From positions 7,168-31,198 of the forward strand of contig DEZY01000101.1 of NCBI GenBank assembly GCA_002365735.1: a DNA stretch of 24,031 nucleotides, written 5' to 3'. The position numbers and the translations under genes were made by a program. The notes under the pieces were generated by a model. It ran no database searches, was not told the DNA's origin, and saw only the letters and a list, made by a program, of their open reading frames with translations. This document shows, piece by piece, positions 9,391 through 18,728 of the stretch; the first letter of the stretch is position 1, and each line of letters begins with the position of its first letter. Origin of the DNA: Actinobacteria bacterium UBA3120. Lineage in GTDB: Bacteria; Actinomycetota; Actinomycetes; S36-B12.

Positions 9391-10539
9391 ATGAATAAGG
9401 ATTGGCTCGAGAAGGACTTTTACGCCTTATTGGGTGTCAGTAAAGATGCGACGCCCGATGAAATGAAAAAGACATACCGCAAACTTGCACGCGACCTTCA
9501 CCCCGACAAGAACCCGGGAAACAAGGAAGCTGAAGACAAATTCAAGGCGGTCTCTGAGGCCTACGACGTGTTATCTGATCAGAAGAAACGTAAGGAATAC
9601 GACGAAGGTCGAGCTCTTTTTGCATCTGGTGGTTACAGTCCCGGTCAGGGAGGCGGCGGGAACTACAACGTCAACTACGAAGACCTATTCGGCGGCGACC
9701 AAAGTGGATTTGGTGACTTCCTTGGCGGTCTATTCAATCGAGGGGGCGGTGGCGGTGGTGGACGCTCGCAGCAGCCACGACGCGGACAAGATATCGAGAC
9801 CGCACTCGCTTTGTCGTTCGACGACACGCTAGATGGTGTGACGGTACCGTTGAATCTTCACAGTGATGCGCCATGTTCGATGTGTCACGGCACCGGAGCG
9901 AAAGCCGGCTCCACCCCAAAGGTGTGCCCAACGTGCCAAGGAAATGGACAGGTTGCCCGCAATGCGGGCGGATTCGCATTCGCTGAACCGTGCCCAACGT
10001 GCCAGGGTCGCGGGCTATTTGTTGATGACCCATGTAATAGGTGTCATGGATCCGGTCGTGGCAAAAGCAATCGGACCGTTCAGGCGCGAATCCCGGCAGG
10101 GGTCAAAGACGGATCAAAAATTCGACTTAAAGGCAAAGGGGGCCCTGGCGAGCGAGGCGGCCCCGCTGGAGACCTGTTCGTCAAAGTTTCTGTTAAGCCC
10201 CATCCGCTGTACACACGCAAAGGCGACAATCTAAGTGTTGAGGTCCCAGTGACTTTTGTCGAAGCAGCACTGGGTGCCGATATAGCGATTCCGATTCCAC
10301 GCGGTGGAACTGTCAATATGCGAATTCCAGCGGGAACTACCACTGGCCGGACGTTTCGAATTAAGGGAAAAGGGGTCCGCGGCAAGGACGGTAAGAATCA
10401 CGATGTGCTTGCGGTAATAGATGTCGCGGTCCCGCAAAACCTAAACGAGGACGCAAAAACTGCTCTAGAAGCCTTCGCCCAAGCAACAATTGATCAGGAC
10501 CCACGCAAAGAGATATACGCGCTCGGGGCAAAACCATGA
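9391..10539 (+). CDS. dnaJ: DnaJ (Hsp40) co-chaperone, type I
   Basis: A 382-residue protein with all type I elements. The J domain (about 8-72) carries HPD in LHPDKNPG and activates the DnaK ATPase. A Gly/Phe-rich linker follows, including runs of glycine near 120-125. Four CXXCXGXG zinc motifs ([32 protein letters not shown]) lie between about 161 and 222, then the C-terminal substrate-binding domains. It starts 34 nt after grpE with a weak ribosome site (GATAGAG). Its stop overlaps the hspR start (ATGA). Actinobacteria often have two DnaJ paralogues; this is the one of the dnaK operon. Confidence 0.98.
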   Translation: MNKDWLEKDFYALLGVSKDATPDEMKKTYRKLARDLHPDKNPGNKEAEDKFKAVSEAYDVLSDQKKRKEYDEGRALFASGGYSPGQGGGGNYNVNYEDLFGGDQSGFGDFLGGLFNRGGGGGGGRSQQPRRGQDIETALALSFDDTLDGVTVPLNLHSDAPCSMCHGTGAKAGSTPKVCPTCQGNGQVARNAGGFAFAEPCPTCQGRGLFVDDPCNRCHGSGRGKSNRTVQARIPAGVKDGSKIRLKGKGGPGERGGPAGDLFVKVSVKPHPLYTRKGDNLSVEVPVTFVEAALGADIAIPIPRGGTVNMRIPAGTTTGRTFRIKGKGVRGKDGKNHDVLAVIDVAVPQNLNEDAKTALEAFAQATIDQDPRKEIYALGAKP

Positions 10540-10895
10540 GCATTCCAAATGACGACAACATTGTTGCCTCCGATACCCCGGTGTACGCGATTTCGATCGC
10601 CGCGCAACTCTGTGGATTGCACCCCCAAACTTTGCGACAATACGACCGAGTCGGTCTCGTAGCGGCACACCGGGTCGCGGGAAGAAATCGTCTTTACAGC
10701 GCGCGCGACGTCCAACGACTCCGCTATGTTTCACAATTATCAGCAGAGGGTTTAAGCATTGAAGGAATTAAGCGAGTGATTGAACTTGAGGAACAAGTCC
10801 TCGCCCTTCGTGAACAACTCGGCGAGTTCCACCGTGAACGCACATCACGCGCTTTGGTGGTGTGGCGACCGCAATACAGGAATCGGGGACAGTAA
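10536..10895 (+). CDS. hspR: HspR, MerR-family heat-shock repressor
   Basis: A 119-residue MerR-type regulator. The winged HTH covers about 17-85: [26 protein letters not shown], then [19 protein letters not shown] and the [19 protein letters not shown] dimerisation segment. It matches HspR, which binds HAIR sites and represses dnaK operons and clpB in Actinobacteria, with DnaK as co-repressor (family knowledge). A HAIR-like site lies upstream of dnaK in this window, so autoregulation is expected. The start overlaps the dnaJ stop (ATGA) and the stop overlaps the clpB start (TAATG). The C-terminal tail after about 100 is basic. Confidence 0.95.
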   Translation: MSIPNDDNIVASDTPVYAISIAAQLCGLHPQTLRQYDRVGLVAAHRVAGRNRLYSARDVQRLRYVSQLSAEGLSIEGIKRVIELEEQVLALREQLGEFHRERTSRALVVWRPQYRNRGQ

Positions 10896-13477
10896 TGGAC
10901 ATTGCATTCACAACTAAAGGCCAGGACGCAATCGGCGCGTCAGTTCGAATCGCTGCTGCCCAAGGAAACCCTGCAGTCGAGCCCATTCATCTTCTTGACT
11001 CACTGTTACAGCAAGGACCCGGTATCGCGACCGCTCTGCTTGAACATCTCGGTGTGGACGTGTCGACCTTCATGACAAGGGTGCGGGCAGATATGCAGGC
11101 ACTGCCCTCAGCTTCTGGGTCAACTGTCGCAGCGCCGCAACTGAGTCAACTAACTTTCAAAATTCTTAACGACGCAGATGTACTCGCTAAAGAGCGCGGT
11201 GACGAATATGTCAGCACCGAGCACCTACTCATCGCACTGGCCCAGAGCGACGACTCCGATGCCAAAAAAATACTCGCAACGGTGGGAGCGACCGGTGAGT
11301 CGCTACTTCAAGCACTACTAGAAACGAAAGGGAGCGCACGCGTGAGCACACAGGACCCAGAAGGCACTTTCCAGGCACTTGAAAAATACGGTATTGATCT
11401 CACCGCGCTAGCCCGCGAAGGCAAGATCGACCCGGTAATCGGTCGTGATGAGGAAGTGCGTCGAACGATCCAAGTTCTTTCGCGTCGTACCAAGAACAAC
11501 CCGGTCCTGATTGGCGAACCAGGTGTAGGAAAGACGGCCGTCGTGGAAGGTTTGGCGCGTCGTATCGTCGAAGGGGATGTCCCCACTTCACTTGCTGGCA
11601 AAACCCTCATTTCCCTCGACATGAGCGCAATGGTTGCCGGGGCTAAGTACCGAGGTGAATTTGAGGAACGGCTGAAAGCAGTTCTTGACGAGATCAAGGG
11701 CAGCGACGGTCAAATAGTTACTTTTATCGATGAGCTCCACACGGTTGTTGGAGCTGGGAGCAGTGGCGATTCGGCGATGGATGCCGGCAATATGTTGAAA
11801 CCAATGCTTGCCCGAGGTGAGTTACGCATGATTGGTGCGACAACACTGGACGAGTACCGTCAGTACATTGAAAAAGACGCGGCACTTGAGCGGCGTTTCC
11901 AGCAGGTATTTGTTGACCAGCCCAGTGTTGAAGACACCATTGCGATTCTCAGAGGTATCAAGGAAAAATATGAAGCTCATCATAAAGTCATGATCTCTGA
12001 TGCGGCGCTCGTTGCCGCGGCGACTATGTCCGATCGATACATCACCAGTCGCTTTCTACCCGACAAGGCAATTGACCTGATGGACGAGTCGGCGAGTCGC
12101 TTACGGATGGAAATTGACTCCTCGCCCGTTGAGATTGACGTGCTTCAACGTCAAGTAGACCGCTTGCGCATGGAAGATCTCGCGGTATCAAAAGAAAAAG
12201 ATGATGCATCAAAGGATCGTTTGGCCAAGATTCGCGCTGAGATCGCGGATAAAGACGAGGAACTGCGCGGACTACGCACGCGTTGGGACGCGGAGAAGCA
12301 AGGGCTGGACCGCATTGGCGAAATCAAGGTCCTCATCGATGACCTGCGCGCAGTTGCTGACAAAGCCCAACGCGAAGGGGACTTTGAGCAAGCATCACGG
12401 ATTCTATATTCCGAGCTCCCCACTTTCGAAGAGGAACTCGAAAAAGTTACGGCGGAAACAAATGCTCGTGAATCGACCATGGTCAGGGAAGAAGTCACCG
12501 CAGATGACATCGCTGAAGTCGTTGCAGCGTGGACCGGCATCCCGGCAGGTAGATTGCTCGAGGGGGAAACCGAGAAACTGCTGCGGATGGAGGACCATCT
12601 TGGCGAGCGGGTGATTGGCCAACCTGAAGCGGTGCGTGAAGTCAGTGACGCGGTGCGCCGTGCGCGAGCAGGGATCTCCGACCCCGACCGGCCAACCGGG
12701 TCCTTCATGTTCCTGGGGCCAACTGGCGTAGGCAAGACCGAGTTGGCCAAGGCGCTCGCGGAATTTCTCTTCGATGACGAACGGGCCATGATCCGTATTG
12801 ATATGAGCGAGTACTCCGAGAAGCACTCGGTGGCGCGTTTGGTTGGTGCTCCTCCCGGATACGTCGGCTACGAACAGGGCGGTCAACTCACGGAAGCAGT
12901 TCGTCGGCGTCCTTACTCGGTCGTCCTGCTCGACGAAGTTGAAAAAGCGCACCCCGAAGTATTTGACATCCTTTTGCAGGTTCTTGACGACGGGCGCTTG
13001 ACGGACGGCCAGGGGAGAACCGTCGATTTCCGTAATGTGATTTTGATTCTGACCTCAAACTTAGGCTCCCAATTCTTGATAGACCAAGATCTGCCCTTCT
13101 CCGAGCGCAAGGCTGCCGTTATGGAGATTGTTCGCCAAAAATTCCGACCCGAGTTCCTTAATCGACTCGACGCGATGGTTATATTTGATCCGCTCGGCAA
13201 GGAAGAACTACGTCGAATCACCAAAATTCACATTGATCAGTTGCAGGAACGGCTTTCCGAGAGGCGAATCACCCTCGAGTTAGAAGCAGCGGCGCTCACC
13301 TGGTTGGTTGATCGGGGTTTTGATCCCGTGTACGGCGCACGTCCACTGCGCAGGCTTGTTCAAACCGCGGTTGGCGACAAGTTGGCCATGGCGCTACTAG
13401 GTGGCGACTTAGTCGATGGCGACACCTGTGTAATCACGGTGGCGGACGACGGTGAATCACTTAGAATTCAGACATGA
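10895..13477 (+). CDS. clpB: ClpB disaggregase (Hsp100)
   Basis: An 860-residue AAA+ disaggregase. The double Clp N domain covers 1-145. AAA1 has Walker [10 protein letters not shown] and Walker B VTFIDELH. The coiled-coil middle domain (about 400-525), rich in charged residues, distinguishes ClpB from ClpA/C. AAA2 has [20 protein letters not shown] and the GARPLRR sensor-2 motif. There is no ClpP-binding loop motif that I can see. It threads aggregated proteins through its pore together with DnaK. ATG 10895 overlaps the hspR stop and fits the family N-terminus [10 protein letters not shown]; a GTG-less extension to 10862 is possible but would overlap hspR. An internal start at GTG 11342 could yield a short form. 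In many Actinobacteria clpB is apart from hspR; here it is in the operon. Confidence 0.98.
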   Translation: MDIAFTTKGQDAIGASVRIAAAQGNPAVEPIHLLDSLLQQGPGIATALLEHLGVDVSTFMTRVRADMQALPSASGSTVAAPQLSQLTFKILNDADVLAKERGDEYVSTEHLLIALAQSDDSDAKKILATVGATGESLLQALLETKGSARVSTQDPEGTFQALEKYGIDLTALAREGKIDPVIGRDEEVRRTIQVLSRRTKNNPVLIGEPGVGKTAVVEGLARRIVEGDVPTSLAGKTLISLDMSAMVAGAKYRGEFEERLKAVLDEIKGSDGQIVTFIDELHTVVGAGSSGDSAMDAGNMLKPMLARGELRMIGATTLDEYRQYIEKDAALERRFQQVFVDQPSVEDTIAILRGIKEKYEAHHKVMISDAALVAAATMSDRYITSRFLPDKAIDLMDESASRLRMEIDSSPVEIDVLQRQVDRLRMEDLAVSKEKDDASKDRLAKIRAEIADKDEELRGLRTRWDAEKQGLDRIGEIKVLIDDLRAVADKAQREGDFEQASRILYSELPTFEEELEKVTAETNARESTMVREEVTADDIAEVVAAWTGIPAGRLLEGETEKLLRMEDHLGERVIGQPEAVREVSDAVRRARAGISDPDRPTGSFMFLGPTGVGKTELAKALAEFLFDDERAMIRIDMSEYSEKHSVARLVGAPPGYVGYEQGGQLTEAVRRRPYSVVLLDEVEKAHPEVFDILLQVLDDGRLTDGQGRTVDFRNVILILTSNLGSQFLIDQDLPFSERKAAVMEIVRQKFRPEFLNRLDAMVIFDPLGKEELRRITKIHIDQLQERLSERRITLELEAAALTWLVDRGFDPVYGARPLRRLVQTAVGDKLAMALLGGDLVDGDTCVITVADDGESLRIQT
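11327..11344 (+). promoter_or_regulatory. Internal ribosome site and GTG start for a short ClpB isoform
   Basis: AAAGGGAG (11327-11334), a 7-nt spacer and GTG (11342-11344), in frame as codon 150 of clpB. E. coli ClpB has an internal GTG start at codon 149, just before the same QALKKY-type segment; here the sequence after it is [20 protein letters not shown]. It would give a form lacking the N domain. Confidence 0.6.
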
Positions 13478-13986
13478 TCAAAACCATAATTCGCACTGGG
13501 CTCATCGCCGGTGTCATCGCAGTTCTCGGCCTTGGGTTTATTGCCCCGGCAAATGCCGCGTCAAAAGGCGAGAAAGTTGTATTTCTTACCAAGTTTGTCA
13601 GTGAAGAAACAACCCTTAACGTCTTACCAGGGGGTTACACCTACGGCTGGAACTACCTGACGAGCGCCACCAAAATTGACGGTAAGCCGGGGAAAGTTGA
13701 GTTCCTGGGCGTGGTGAATTACAAAAACGGAAGTGGCCCCTTTGAAGGATTTGTCACTGTGACTTTGGACAATGGGTCGATCCTTGGCCTGACGGTTGAT
13801 GGCCAAGGCCTGTCCCTCGCGAAGGGCAGTGGAACAGCAGACGCCCGTTTTGGTGGTTCCATCAAAGTAATCAGCGGAACGGGCGATTTTAAAAAGGCAC
13901 AGGGCATGGGCACCATGACCGGGAGCCGGGCGTCAGCACTGGGAAGTCCGGTGGCCATGAAATTTAATCTGACCCTTAAAAAATAG
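13474..13986 (+). CDS. Exported protein with allene-oxide-cyclase/dirigent-like barrel pattern, coupled to clpB
   Basis: A 170-residue protein with a clear Sec signal peptide (positively charged start, hydrophobic 9-22, cleavage after APANA at 28). The mature part has repeated beta strands rich in Gly: SGPFEGFVTVTLDNGS, then FGGSIKVISGTGDFKKAQG and GTMTGSRA. The G-TGDF-KAQG element resembles the end of AOC-barrel (dirigent-like) domains, which bind small hydrophobic ligands; I give this as a weak structural suggestion. No catalytic site is evident. ATG 13474 overlaps the clpB stop (ATGA), so it is very probably translated from the heat-shock transcript. An exported product there is unexpected. 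Its 3' end overlaps the convergent aminotransferase gene by 11 nt. Confidence 0.8.
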   Translation: MIKTIIRTGLIAGVIAVLGLGFIAPANAASKGEKVVFLTKFVSEETTLNVLPGGYTYGWNYLTSATKIDGKPGKVEFLGVVNYKNGSGPFEGFVTVTLDNGSILGLTVDGQGLSLAKGSGTADARFGGSIKVISGTGDFKKAQGMGTMTGSRASALGSPVAMKFNLTLKK

Positions 13987-15139
13987 TTCGGATCCGCTTG
14001 GTGGCTTCTGCTAGGACTTCAGGCTTCTTACAGAATGCCCACCGGACGTATTCTTTAAAGTCCTGACCCGACTCGGTAAAGACTTTGTGCGGGATCGCAA
14101 CAACCTGGCATTTATTGGCCAACATCCGTGCGAACTCAAAGCCGTCGGTGTAGCCGAGGGGTGAAACATCTGTGGTGACGAAATACGTCCCCTCCGTGGG
14201 GATCACCCTCATTCCTATTTGCGCCAATTCAGCGCTGAGTTGATCTCGCTTAACGCCAAGGTCCCGGCGAAATTCAGTAAAATATTGGTCTGGCAATCCA
14301 AGCCCATGAGCTATCGCCAATTGAAATGGCCCGCCGGATACGTAGCTCAAGTGCTGGCGTACCGCCTTGACGGCGGTGATCAAAGTGCGCGGTCCACTCG
14401 CCCAGCCGACCTTCCAACCCGTGAATGAAAAACATTTTCCTCCCGAACCAATGGTGATGGTGCGCTCAAACATTCCCGGCAAAGTTGAAATCGGGATATG
14501 ACGGTTCGAATCAAACCACAAATGCTCGTACGCTTCATCAGAAATAACGATCAAATTGTGAGTAGTCACCAGGGCAGCGATGGCGCTAAGTTCTTCACAA
14601 TTGAACACTATCCCGCTGGGATTGTGTGGCGAGTTGAGTAGGAGCACCTTGGTTGCGGGAGTGATCGCTTGCGCCAGCGCCTCAATGTCTGGTCGGAAAT
14701 TGGGCTTAGTGAGTGGAATCCCAACAGGCTTCGCACCACTTAAATCGATCGCCGCTCGGTACACATCAAATGCGGGGTCAAAAAATATGACCTCGTCACC
14801 TACTTCAACGAGCGCCAGCAAACTTGCCGCAATAGCCTCACTGGCTCCTGTTGTTGCAACAACACCAGTATCAGGGTCAACGACAAGGTCGTAAAAGCGC
14901 TTCTGATGAGCGGAGATCGCTGAGCGCAATTCTGGAAAGCCATGTGGCGGCGGATACTGGTTCCCGCGGCCGCTTTGAATACACCGAATAGCTTCGTCTT
15001 TGATTTCCTGGGGACCATCGGTGTCTGGGAACCCTTGACCAAGATTAATCGAATTAGTTTCTACCGCAAGGCGCGACATCTCGGCGAAGATTGAGACCGC
15101 ATGGGGTCTCATTTTTGGGACTAGGAAGTTTTCTTGCAC
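13976..15139 (-). CDS. dapC: PLP-dependent aminotransferase, DapC-like (class I/II)
   Basis: A 387-residue fold-type I aminotransferase. Visible motifs: INLGQGFPDTDGP, TTGASEAIAASLLALVE (cofactor phosphate site), LLLNSPHNPSG, VISDEAYEHLWFD and the Schiff-base lysine in TIGSGGKCFSFTGWKVGW, with the C-terminal Arg in YVRWAFCKK. It resembles mycobacterial DapC (Rv0858c), N-succinyldiaminopimelate aminotransferase of lysine and peptidoglycan synthesis. Kynurenine or methionine aminotransferases of the same subfamily are hard to exclude. No lysine-pathway gene is nearby. GTG 15139 has no Shine-Dalgarno sequence but TAGGGT lies 6 nt upstream (leaderless); ATG 15112 is an alternative. It is divergent from the next gene. 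Confidence 0.85.
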   Translation of the reverse strand: MQENFLVPKMRPHAVSIFAEMSRLAVETNSINLGQGFPDTDGPQEIKDEAIRCIQSGRGNQYPPPHGFPELRSAISAHQKRFYDLVVDPDTGVVATTGASEAIAASLLALVEVGDEVIFFDPAFDVYRAAIDLSGAKPVGIPLTKPNFRPDIEALAQAITPATKVLLLNSPHNPSGIVFNCEELSAIAALVTTHNLIVISDEAYEHLWFDSNRHIPISTLPGMFERTITIGSGGKCFSFTGWKVGWASGPRTLITAVKAVRQHLSYVSGGPFQLAIAHGLGLPDQYFTEFRRDLGVKRDQLSAELAQIGMRVIPTEGTYFVTTDVSPLGYTDGFEFARMLANKCQVVAIPHKVFTESGQDFKEYVRWAFCKKPEVLAEATKRIRTIF

Positions 15140-15145
15140 GGGGTA

Positions 15146-15184
15146 ACCCTAAGCCTGCATCACGGCGGCCCCCATGCTTAGGTG
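15146..15184. promoter_or_regulatory. Divergent leaderless promoters with mirrored GCTTAGG motifs
   Basis: CCTAAGC (15148-15154) and GCTTAGG (15176-15182) form an inverted repeat with a 21-nt spacer. The left copy gives TAGGGT 6 nt before the aminotransferase GTG; the right copy gives TTAGGT 6 nt before the GTG at 15190. No clear -35 elements are seen. Confidence 0.45.
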
Positions 15185-15189
15185 GGCGG

Positions 15190-16263
15190 GTGAGCGCGCG
15201 ACTAATTGAGCCAGGAGTACAACTCACGCTCGAGATCGAGTCAGCTCTGCACGTGATTGCAGAAAGTGCCGAAATTTCTGATCAATCGGGAGTTCCCAGG
15301 AGCCATATTGATTTGCTTTCCTCAGCCGGGGCGCATGGCGCCCCACGGGCATTGGCGCAACAGCGTGAAGTCACCGAGCGCCTCGCCGGGGCAGATGCGA
15401 GCACCTGGTTTTGTTGGAGCCAGCATCAGACGCCATTACGCACAATGTTGGCGGGTGGAAGCGAGCCGGCTAGTGAGGCACTTTCGAAACGGTGGTTGTC
15501 TGGATTGCAGGGGGGCGAGTTTTTGGCGGCAATTGCATTTGCACATGTGCGGCGCGGGGGGCCGCCAAACCCAGTCGCTCATCAATGTGAAGGCGGGTGG
15601 GAACTGACCGGGACCCTTGACTGGGTAACGAGTTGGGATATTGCCGATGTACTGATGCTGTTAGCGTCCACGGAAGATAAATCTGAGTTCGTGATTTTTT
15701 ATCTACCGGTCCAGGAATTTACTGAGGCATTCGATTCGTGCGTGGTGGGGGATCCATTAAAACTATTGGCAATGTCAGGTACACACAGCAGGCCAATTAC
15801 ATTTGATCACACGTTCATGAGTAGCGACTACGCATTCAGCGTCATTGATGCAAATGAATGGCTGGTAGCCGATTCGGTGAAAACTATTTTGCCCAACCCC
15901 GCCGCATTGGGTGTTGCGCGGGGAGCCATTGAGCAACTTAATGAAGTTGCATCCAAGCGTAAGCAGGAGCAGGGAAAAATCACTGCACGTAAATTGGCTG
16001 TTGAATACCAGGCACTGCGCGAACGTGCCTACGCCGCGACAGACGACCCTAAAACCTTGCGGTCGGAACTGGTTTCCTTGCGCGTTCAGGTACTTGAGTT
16101 CGCTGTCAAGTCCGCTGTTGCTGTAATAACGGCAAGTTCAGGCAGCGCAATGTTGATGGGCAACGCAGCGGAGCGCCGGGTACGCGAAGCAATATTTTTG
16201 CAGATACAAGCACAAACGCAGGAAACGAGAAATGCCGCATTGGCGCGTTTGGCAACCGAGTAG
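15190..16263 (+). CDS. Acyl-CoA dehydrogenase-like flavoprotein
   Basis: A 357-residue protein with the acyl-CoA dehydrogenase layout: a helical N domain (VIAESAEISDQSGVPRSHIDLLSSAGAHG), a beta middle domain (ELTGTLDWVTSWDIADVLMLLA) and a helical C domain (AALGVARGAIEQLNEVA, ending in VITASSGSAMLMGNAAERRVREAIFLQIQAQTQETRNAALARLA). It would bind FAD or FMN. I do not see the usual catalytic glutamate context, and the C domain resembles the flavin monooxygenase branch (DszC-like), so the substrate is open. Upstream in-frame codons back to 15091 overlap the divergent gene; GTG 15190, with TTAGGT 6 nt upstream and AGGTGG nearby, is preferred. Confidence 0.72.
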   Translation: MSARLIEPGVQLTLEIESALHVIAESAEISDQSGVPRSHIDLLSSAGAHGAPRALAQQREVTERLAGADASTWFCWSQHQTPLRTMLAGGSEPASEALSKRWLSGLQGGEFLAAIAFAHVRRGGPPNPVAHQCEGGWELTGTLDWVTSWDIADVLMLLASTEDKSEFVIFYLPVQEFTEAFDSCVVGDPLKLLAMSGTHSRPITFDHTFMSSDYAFSVIDANEWLVADSVKTILPNPAALGVARGAIEQLNEVASKRKQEQGKITARKLAVEYQALRERAYAATDDPKTLRSELVSLRVQVLEFAVKSAVAVITASSGSAMLMGNAAERRVREAIFLQIQAQTQETRNAALARLATE

Positions 16264-16296
16264 CTAAAACTCGTTCACTTCTGACATGATCAGGTC

Positions 16297-16728
16297 ATGA
16301 GAAAATTACCGAAGGTCCTCGCGGCGCTTGTTGCGTCAGCATTCGCATTATCAGCATTCGGCGCTGTAGGAGCACAGGCTGCAGACCCGAGAAAGAATGA
16401 GTTGCAATTCTCAATCTTCATGCAAGATGGGCAAGTACGACTGACCCCTAAGGAAATAATCGTGATTTCCCAGCCAAATAATCCATCGACTGGCTACACG
16501 GTGAAGGCAACCGTGAAAGGTAAGAAGAAGTCTGTGAAACTGACTAAAGGCTTTTATTCATCAGACGCGAACCCCACGGGCGCTGTCGGAGCCGGTGGCA
16601 CCACGTACTGGGGCCTTAAAGCCCTCAAGCCAGGTATCGCCTATGTGAAGGTCACCACAACAGCGCCAAGTGGCGAAGTTGCATCAACAGAGCGCCTCAA
16701 GGTGATTGTGATGGAAGACAGGAAATGA
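16297..16728 (+). CDS. Exported chagasin-like protease inhibitor (I42 type)
   Basis: A 143-residue protein with a Sec signal peptide (cleavage after GAQA at 28). The mature part is an all-beta, immunoglobulin-like pattern. NPSTGY (62-67) matches the chagasin loop NPTTGY/F, and GAGGTTYW (98-105) matches the second loop. The third (RPW) loop is not clearly recognisable; a weaker equivalent may lie near 125-133. Family members inhibit papain-type cysteine proteases by inserting these loops in the active site. The neighbouring gene, ending 1 nt away on the other strand, encodes an exported trypsin-like serine protease, so the two may act in the same compartment. ATG 16297 has CATGAT 6 nt upstream (possible leaderless start). 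Confidence 0.7.
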   Translation: MRKLPKVLAALVASAFALSAFGAVGAQAADPRKNELQFSIFMQDGQVRLTPKEIIVISQPNNPSTGYTVKATVKGKKKSVKLTKGFYSSDANPTGAVGAGGTTYWGLKALKPGIAYVKVTTTAPSGEVASTERLKVIVMEDRK

Positions 16729-16729
16729 G

Positions 16730-18214
16730 TTAACGTGGAAGACGAATTTTCGTGACGGGTGAGTTCACAGAACCAGCCTCAGTGAAAATTCGAACAACGC
16801 AGCGGTATCGACTTTTAGTCAGGTTGCGAACCACCGCCACATTATTGGAAATTTGAGCAGAGCGAGTAGCTCCGGCGCCCACGGGTGAGCAGAGCACTCG
16901 CTCTGCAGTGATTTGTGAGCCATTTGCAAGCGAAGTGGTCACGCGAAATTTGGCGGTTTTCCCGGTAAACTTGATCGACTTGATATTTCCCACAACGGGC
17001 TGATCACTTGGGACCGCAATAATCGGGTCTGATGGTGGCGAGTTGCCTTGGTCGGTGGCGGCTATTGCGGTGATCGTGTATTGAGCACCCGTGATCAGTC
17101 CCGAAATTGAGCAACGTCCGGTGATACTGCGCTGGGTGGGCGCCGCAAAACAGGTGAATGTTTGGGTGTCATTTGGATCAATGGGACTTGGCCCGGTAGC
17201 CGTAACCGCGTACTGGGTCACAGTGGTCCCGTCTTGACCGGCAGTAATACGGACTTTCAGCTGGTCAAGAAGTGGGATAACGGTAACGCTCGGCGCAAGA
17301 GTGGGAATCGAAAGCGGTATCGCTCCGGCGTTTTGCAAATATGTGTTGAGCGCGCTCACCCGGGTGTAGACACCGGGGTAGTTACTGGCGCAGTCTTCGC
17401 CCCAACTGACTATTCCAACAAGCCGAGGACCGGCGCTTGCATCAACCACCAAGGGACCGCCAGAATCTCCCTGGCAGGCATCGACAACTTCTTTGTTGGA
17501 ACTGACTCCAGCCGCGCACAGCATTATTTCCTTATCCAATTCACTACTGTCAAAGCCATTGAAATTGAGTCCGTCGATTTTATATCGTTTCCCGCCGCCG
17601 CAGGAATTGTCCGGGAAGATAGTCAGATCACCGACCTGGAAAACGGAAGTATATTTCCTTTCCGAGACTGCTGTATTTCCCCAGCCGGCAACTTGGGCCG
17701 TTCGGCCAGCGGAGGTGTATTCGGTGGACAATCCCGGAACTAAAGGGGCCAATAACGCAATGTCATCGACCGGCGAGGCGAGCGTTAACACGGAAATGTC
17801 GTATTCGGAAGTTTCGATGTCGTATTTCGGGTGCACGCTCACGCTGGCAATACCGATGAGTCGAATACTTGTGGAATCGAGATTTCTATTGAAGCCCGCG
17901 GTGATTTCGGCAGCGTCGCTTTGTTCACCGGTCTTTTGGTTGACCACGCAGTGGGCGGCGGTCACCAATGTGGTGGGGGTGGTCAACGTTGCTGCGCAGA
18001 ATTGGGCCTGGAAGGCGCCCTTCTGCTGTAGCTCCTTGGTTTTTAGTAGTGCGGCAAGGTAGGGGAATTGACCAACTTCGCCGTCAACCCCCTGAACTAC
18101 CCGCGGTGAAAGTTGGTTGTGGGTGTTGCCCACCCCTTGGGCACTTACCAGGGGGACAAACCCTAGAGCCACGGCCATCAGCCCAATGAGCGCCTGCTTT
18201 CCCCCAAACTTCAC
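16730..18214 (-). CDS. Exported trypsin-like serine protease (S1A) with C-terminal FN3-like domains
   Basis: About 494 residues. A Sec signal peptide ([20 protein letters not shown], cleavage near SAQ) is followed by a short propeptide ending PR and the activation site VVQG (39-42). The catalytic triad is His88 (TAAHC), Asp139 (SEYDIS) and Ser251 (GDSGGP). Asp245, six residues before Ser251, is the trypsin specificity residue, so cleavage after Arg/Lys is expected; this could allow self-activation at the Arg. C-terminal to about 300 there is a fibronectin III-like domain (to ~405) and a further beta-rich domain with paired cysteines. Three starts are possible (GTG 18262, ATG 18232, GTG 18214). 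The last gives a textbook signal peptide and TACCGT lies 6 nt before it. Confidence 0.9.
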   Translation of the reverse strand: MKFGGKQALIGLMAVALGFVPLVSAQGVGNTHNQLSPRVVQGVDGEVGQFPYLAALLKTKELQQKGAFQAQFCAATLTTPTTLVTAAHCVVNQKTGEQSDAAEITAGFNRNLDSTSIRLIGIASVSVHPKYDIETSEYDISVLTLASPVDDIALLAPLVPGLSTEYTSAGRTAQVAGWGNTAVSERKYTSVFQVGDLTIFPDNSCGGGKRYKIDGLNFNGFDSSELDKEIMLCAAGVSSNKEVVDACQGDSGGPLVVDASAGPRLVGIVSWGEDCASNYPGVYTRVSALNTYLQNAGAIPLSIPTLAPSVTVIPLLDQLKVRITAGQDGTTVTQYAVTATGPSPIDPNDTQTFTCFAAPTQRSITGRCSISGLITGAQYTITAIAATDQGNSPPSDPIIAVPSDQPVVGNIKSIKFTGKTAKFRVTTSLANGSQITAERVLCSPVGAGATRSAQISNNVAVVRNLTKSRYRCVVRIFTEAGSVNSPVTKIRLPR

Positions 18215-18287
18215 TCCGCAACGGTAAGCCATGCGCTGATGCAGGCTGTGATGAGTCCGCACTCATTGGGGAATCGGTCGGGGCTAG

Positions 18288-18728
18288 CTAGGGCAAACAG
18301 TTGTCAATTAGTTCGGCGAAAGCGGGTTCGCCGGGGAATCGGGCTACCTCAATGCCACGAAGTGACACATCTCTAGGAATAGTCGAACCCGGTGGAAAGT
18401 AGGCGGTAATGGGGGCGTTTGGCCAGCTTTCGGTAAATGGGGGGAGGGCCGGACTGATCAGTTGGTAGCTCAAAATCTTTCTATTCCCGGCTTTTTGGGC
18501 GAGGGCAATTGCCGGGAGTTGTTCGCAGGCTTTGCCCGTGGCAATGATGACCAGGTGCGCGGTCCTAATGCTCTGGGTAATTTTCGCACAGGTTTTAGCC
18601 GGGTCGGACTCAAGCTGAATTTCAATGTAAGCGGTGAAGTCGGAGCTGGTCAACTCCTCTGAGAGAGCAGGTTGGGTGTCTGCGCTGACCAGATGGACCA
18701 CAGTTACTTCATTCATCGGGTCCAGCAT
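18288..18728 (-). CDS. Small protein of unknown function, divergent from pyrE
   Basis: A 146-residue cytosolic protein with alternating helix and strand: VTVVHLVSAD, TAYIEIQLE, TAHLVIIATG, KILSYQLIS, PITAYFPPG and VARFPG. The pattern suggests a Rossmann-like or alpha/beta-hydrolase-like fold, but I see no catalytic or nucleotide motif and recognise no family. ATG 18728 starts the longest frame; ATG 18716 is an alternative. Its promoter region overlaps that of pyrE within a perfect inverted repeat, so both may answer to one regulator. The protease gene follows 73 nt downstream on the same strand and might be partly co-transcribed. Confidence 0.65.
   Translation of the reverse strand: MLDPMNEVTVVHLVSADTQPALSEELTSSDFTAYIEIQLESDPAKTCAKITQSIRTAHLVIIATGKACEQLPAIALAQKAGNRKILSYQLISPALPPFTESWPNAPITAYFPPGSTIPRDVSLRGIEVARFPGEPAFAELIDNCLP

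Noticed and set aside
12151..12789. Long open frame of 212 codons antisense to clpB
   Set aside because: It is the complement of strongly conserved clpB codons, Ser/Arg-rich, with no family and no promoter or ribosome site; a coding shadow.
17162..18062. Two long plus-strand open frames (193 and 189 codons) opposite the protease gene
   Set aside because: The minus-strand protease has an intact triad, signal peptide and domain order; the plus frames have no recognisable features.
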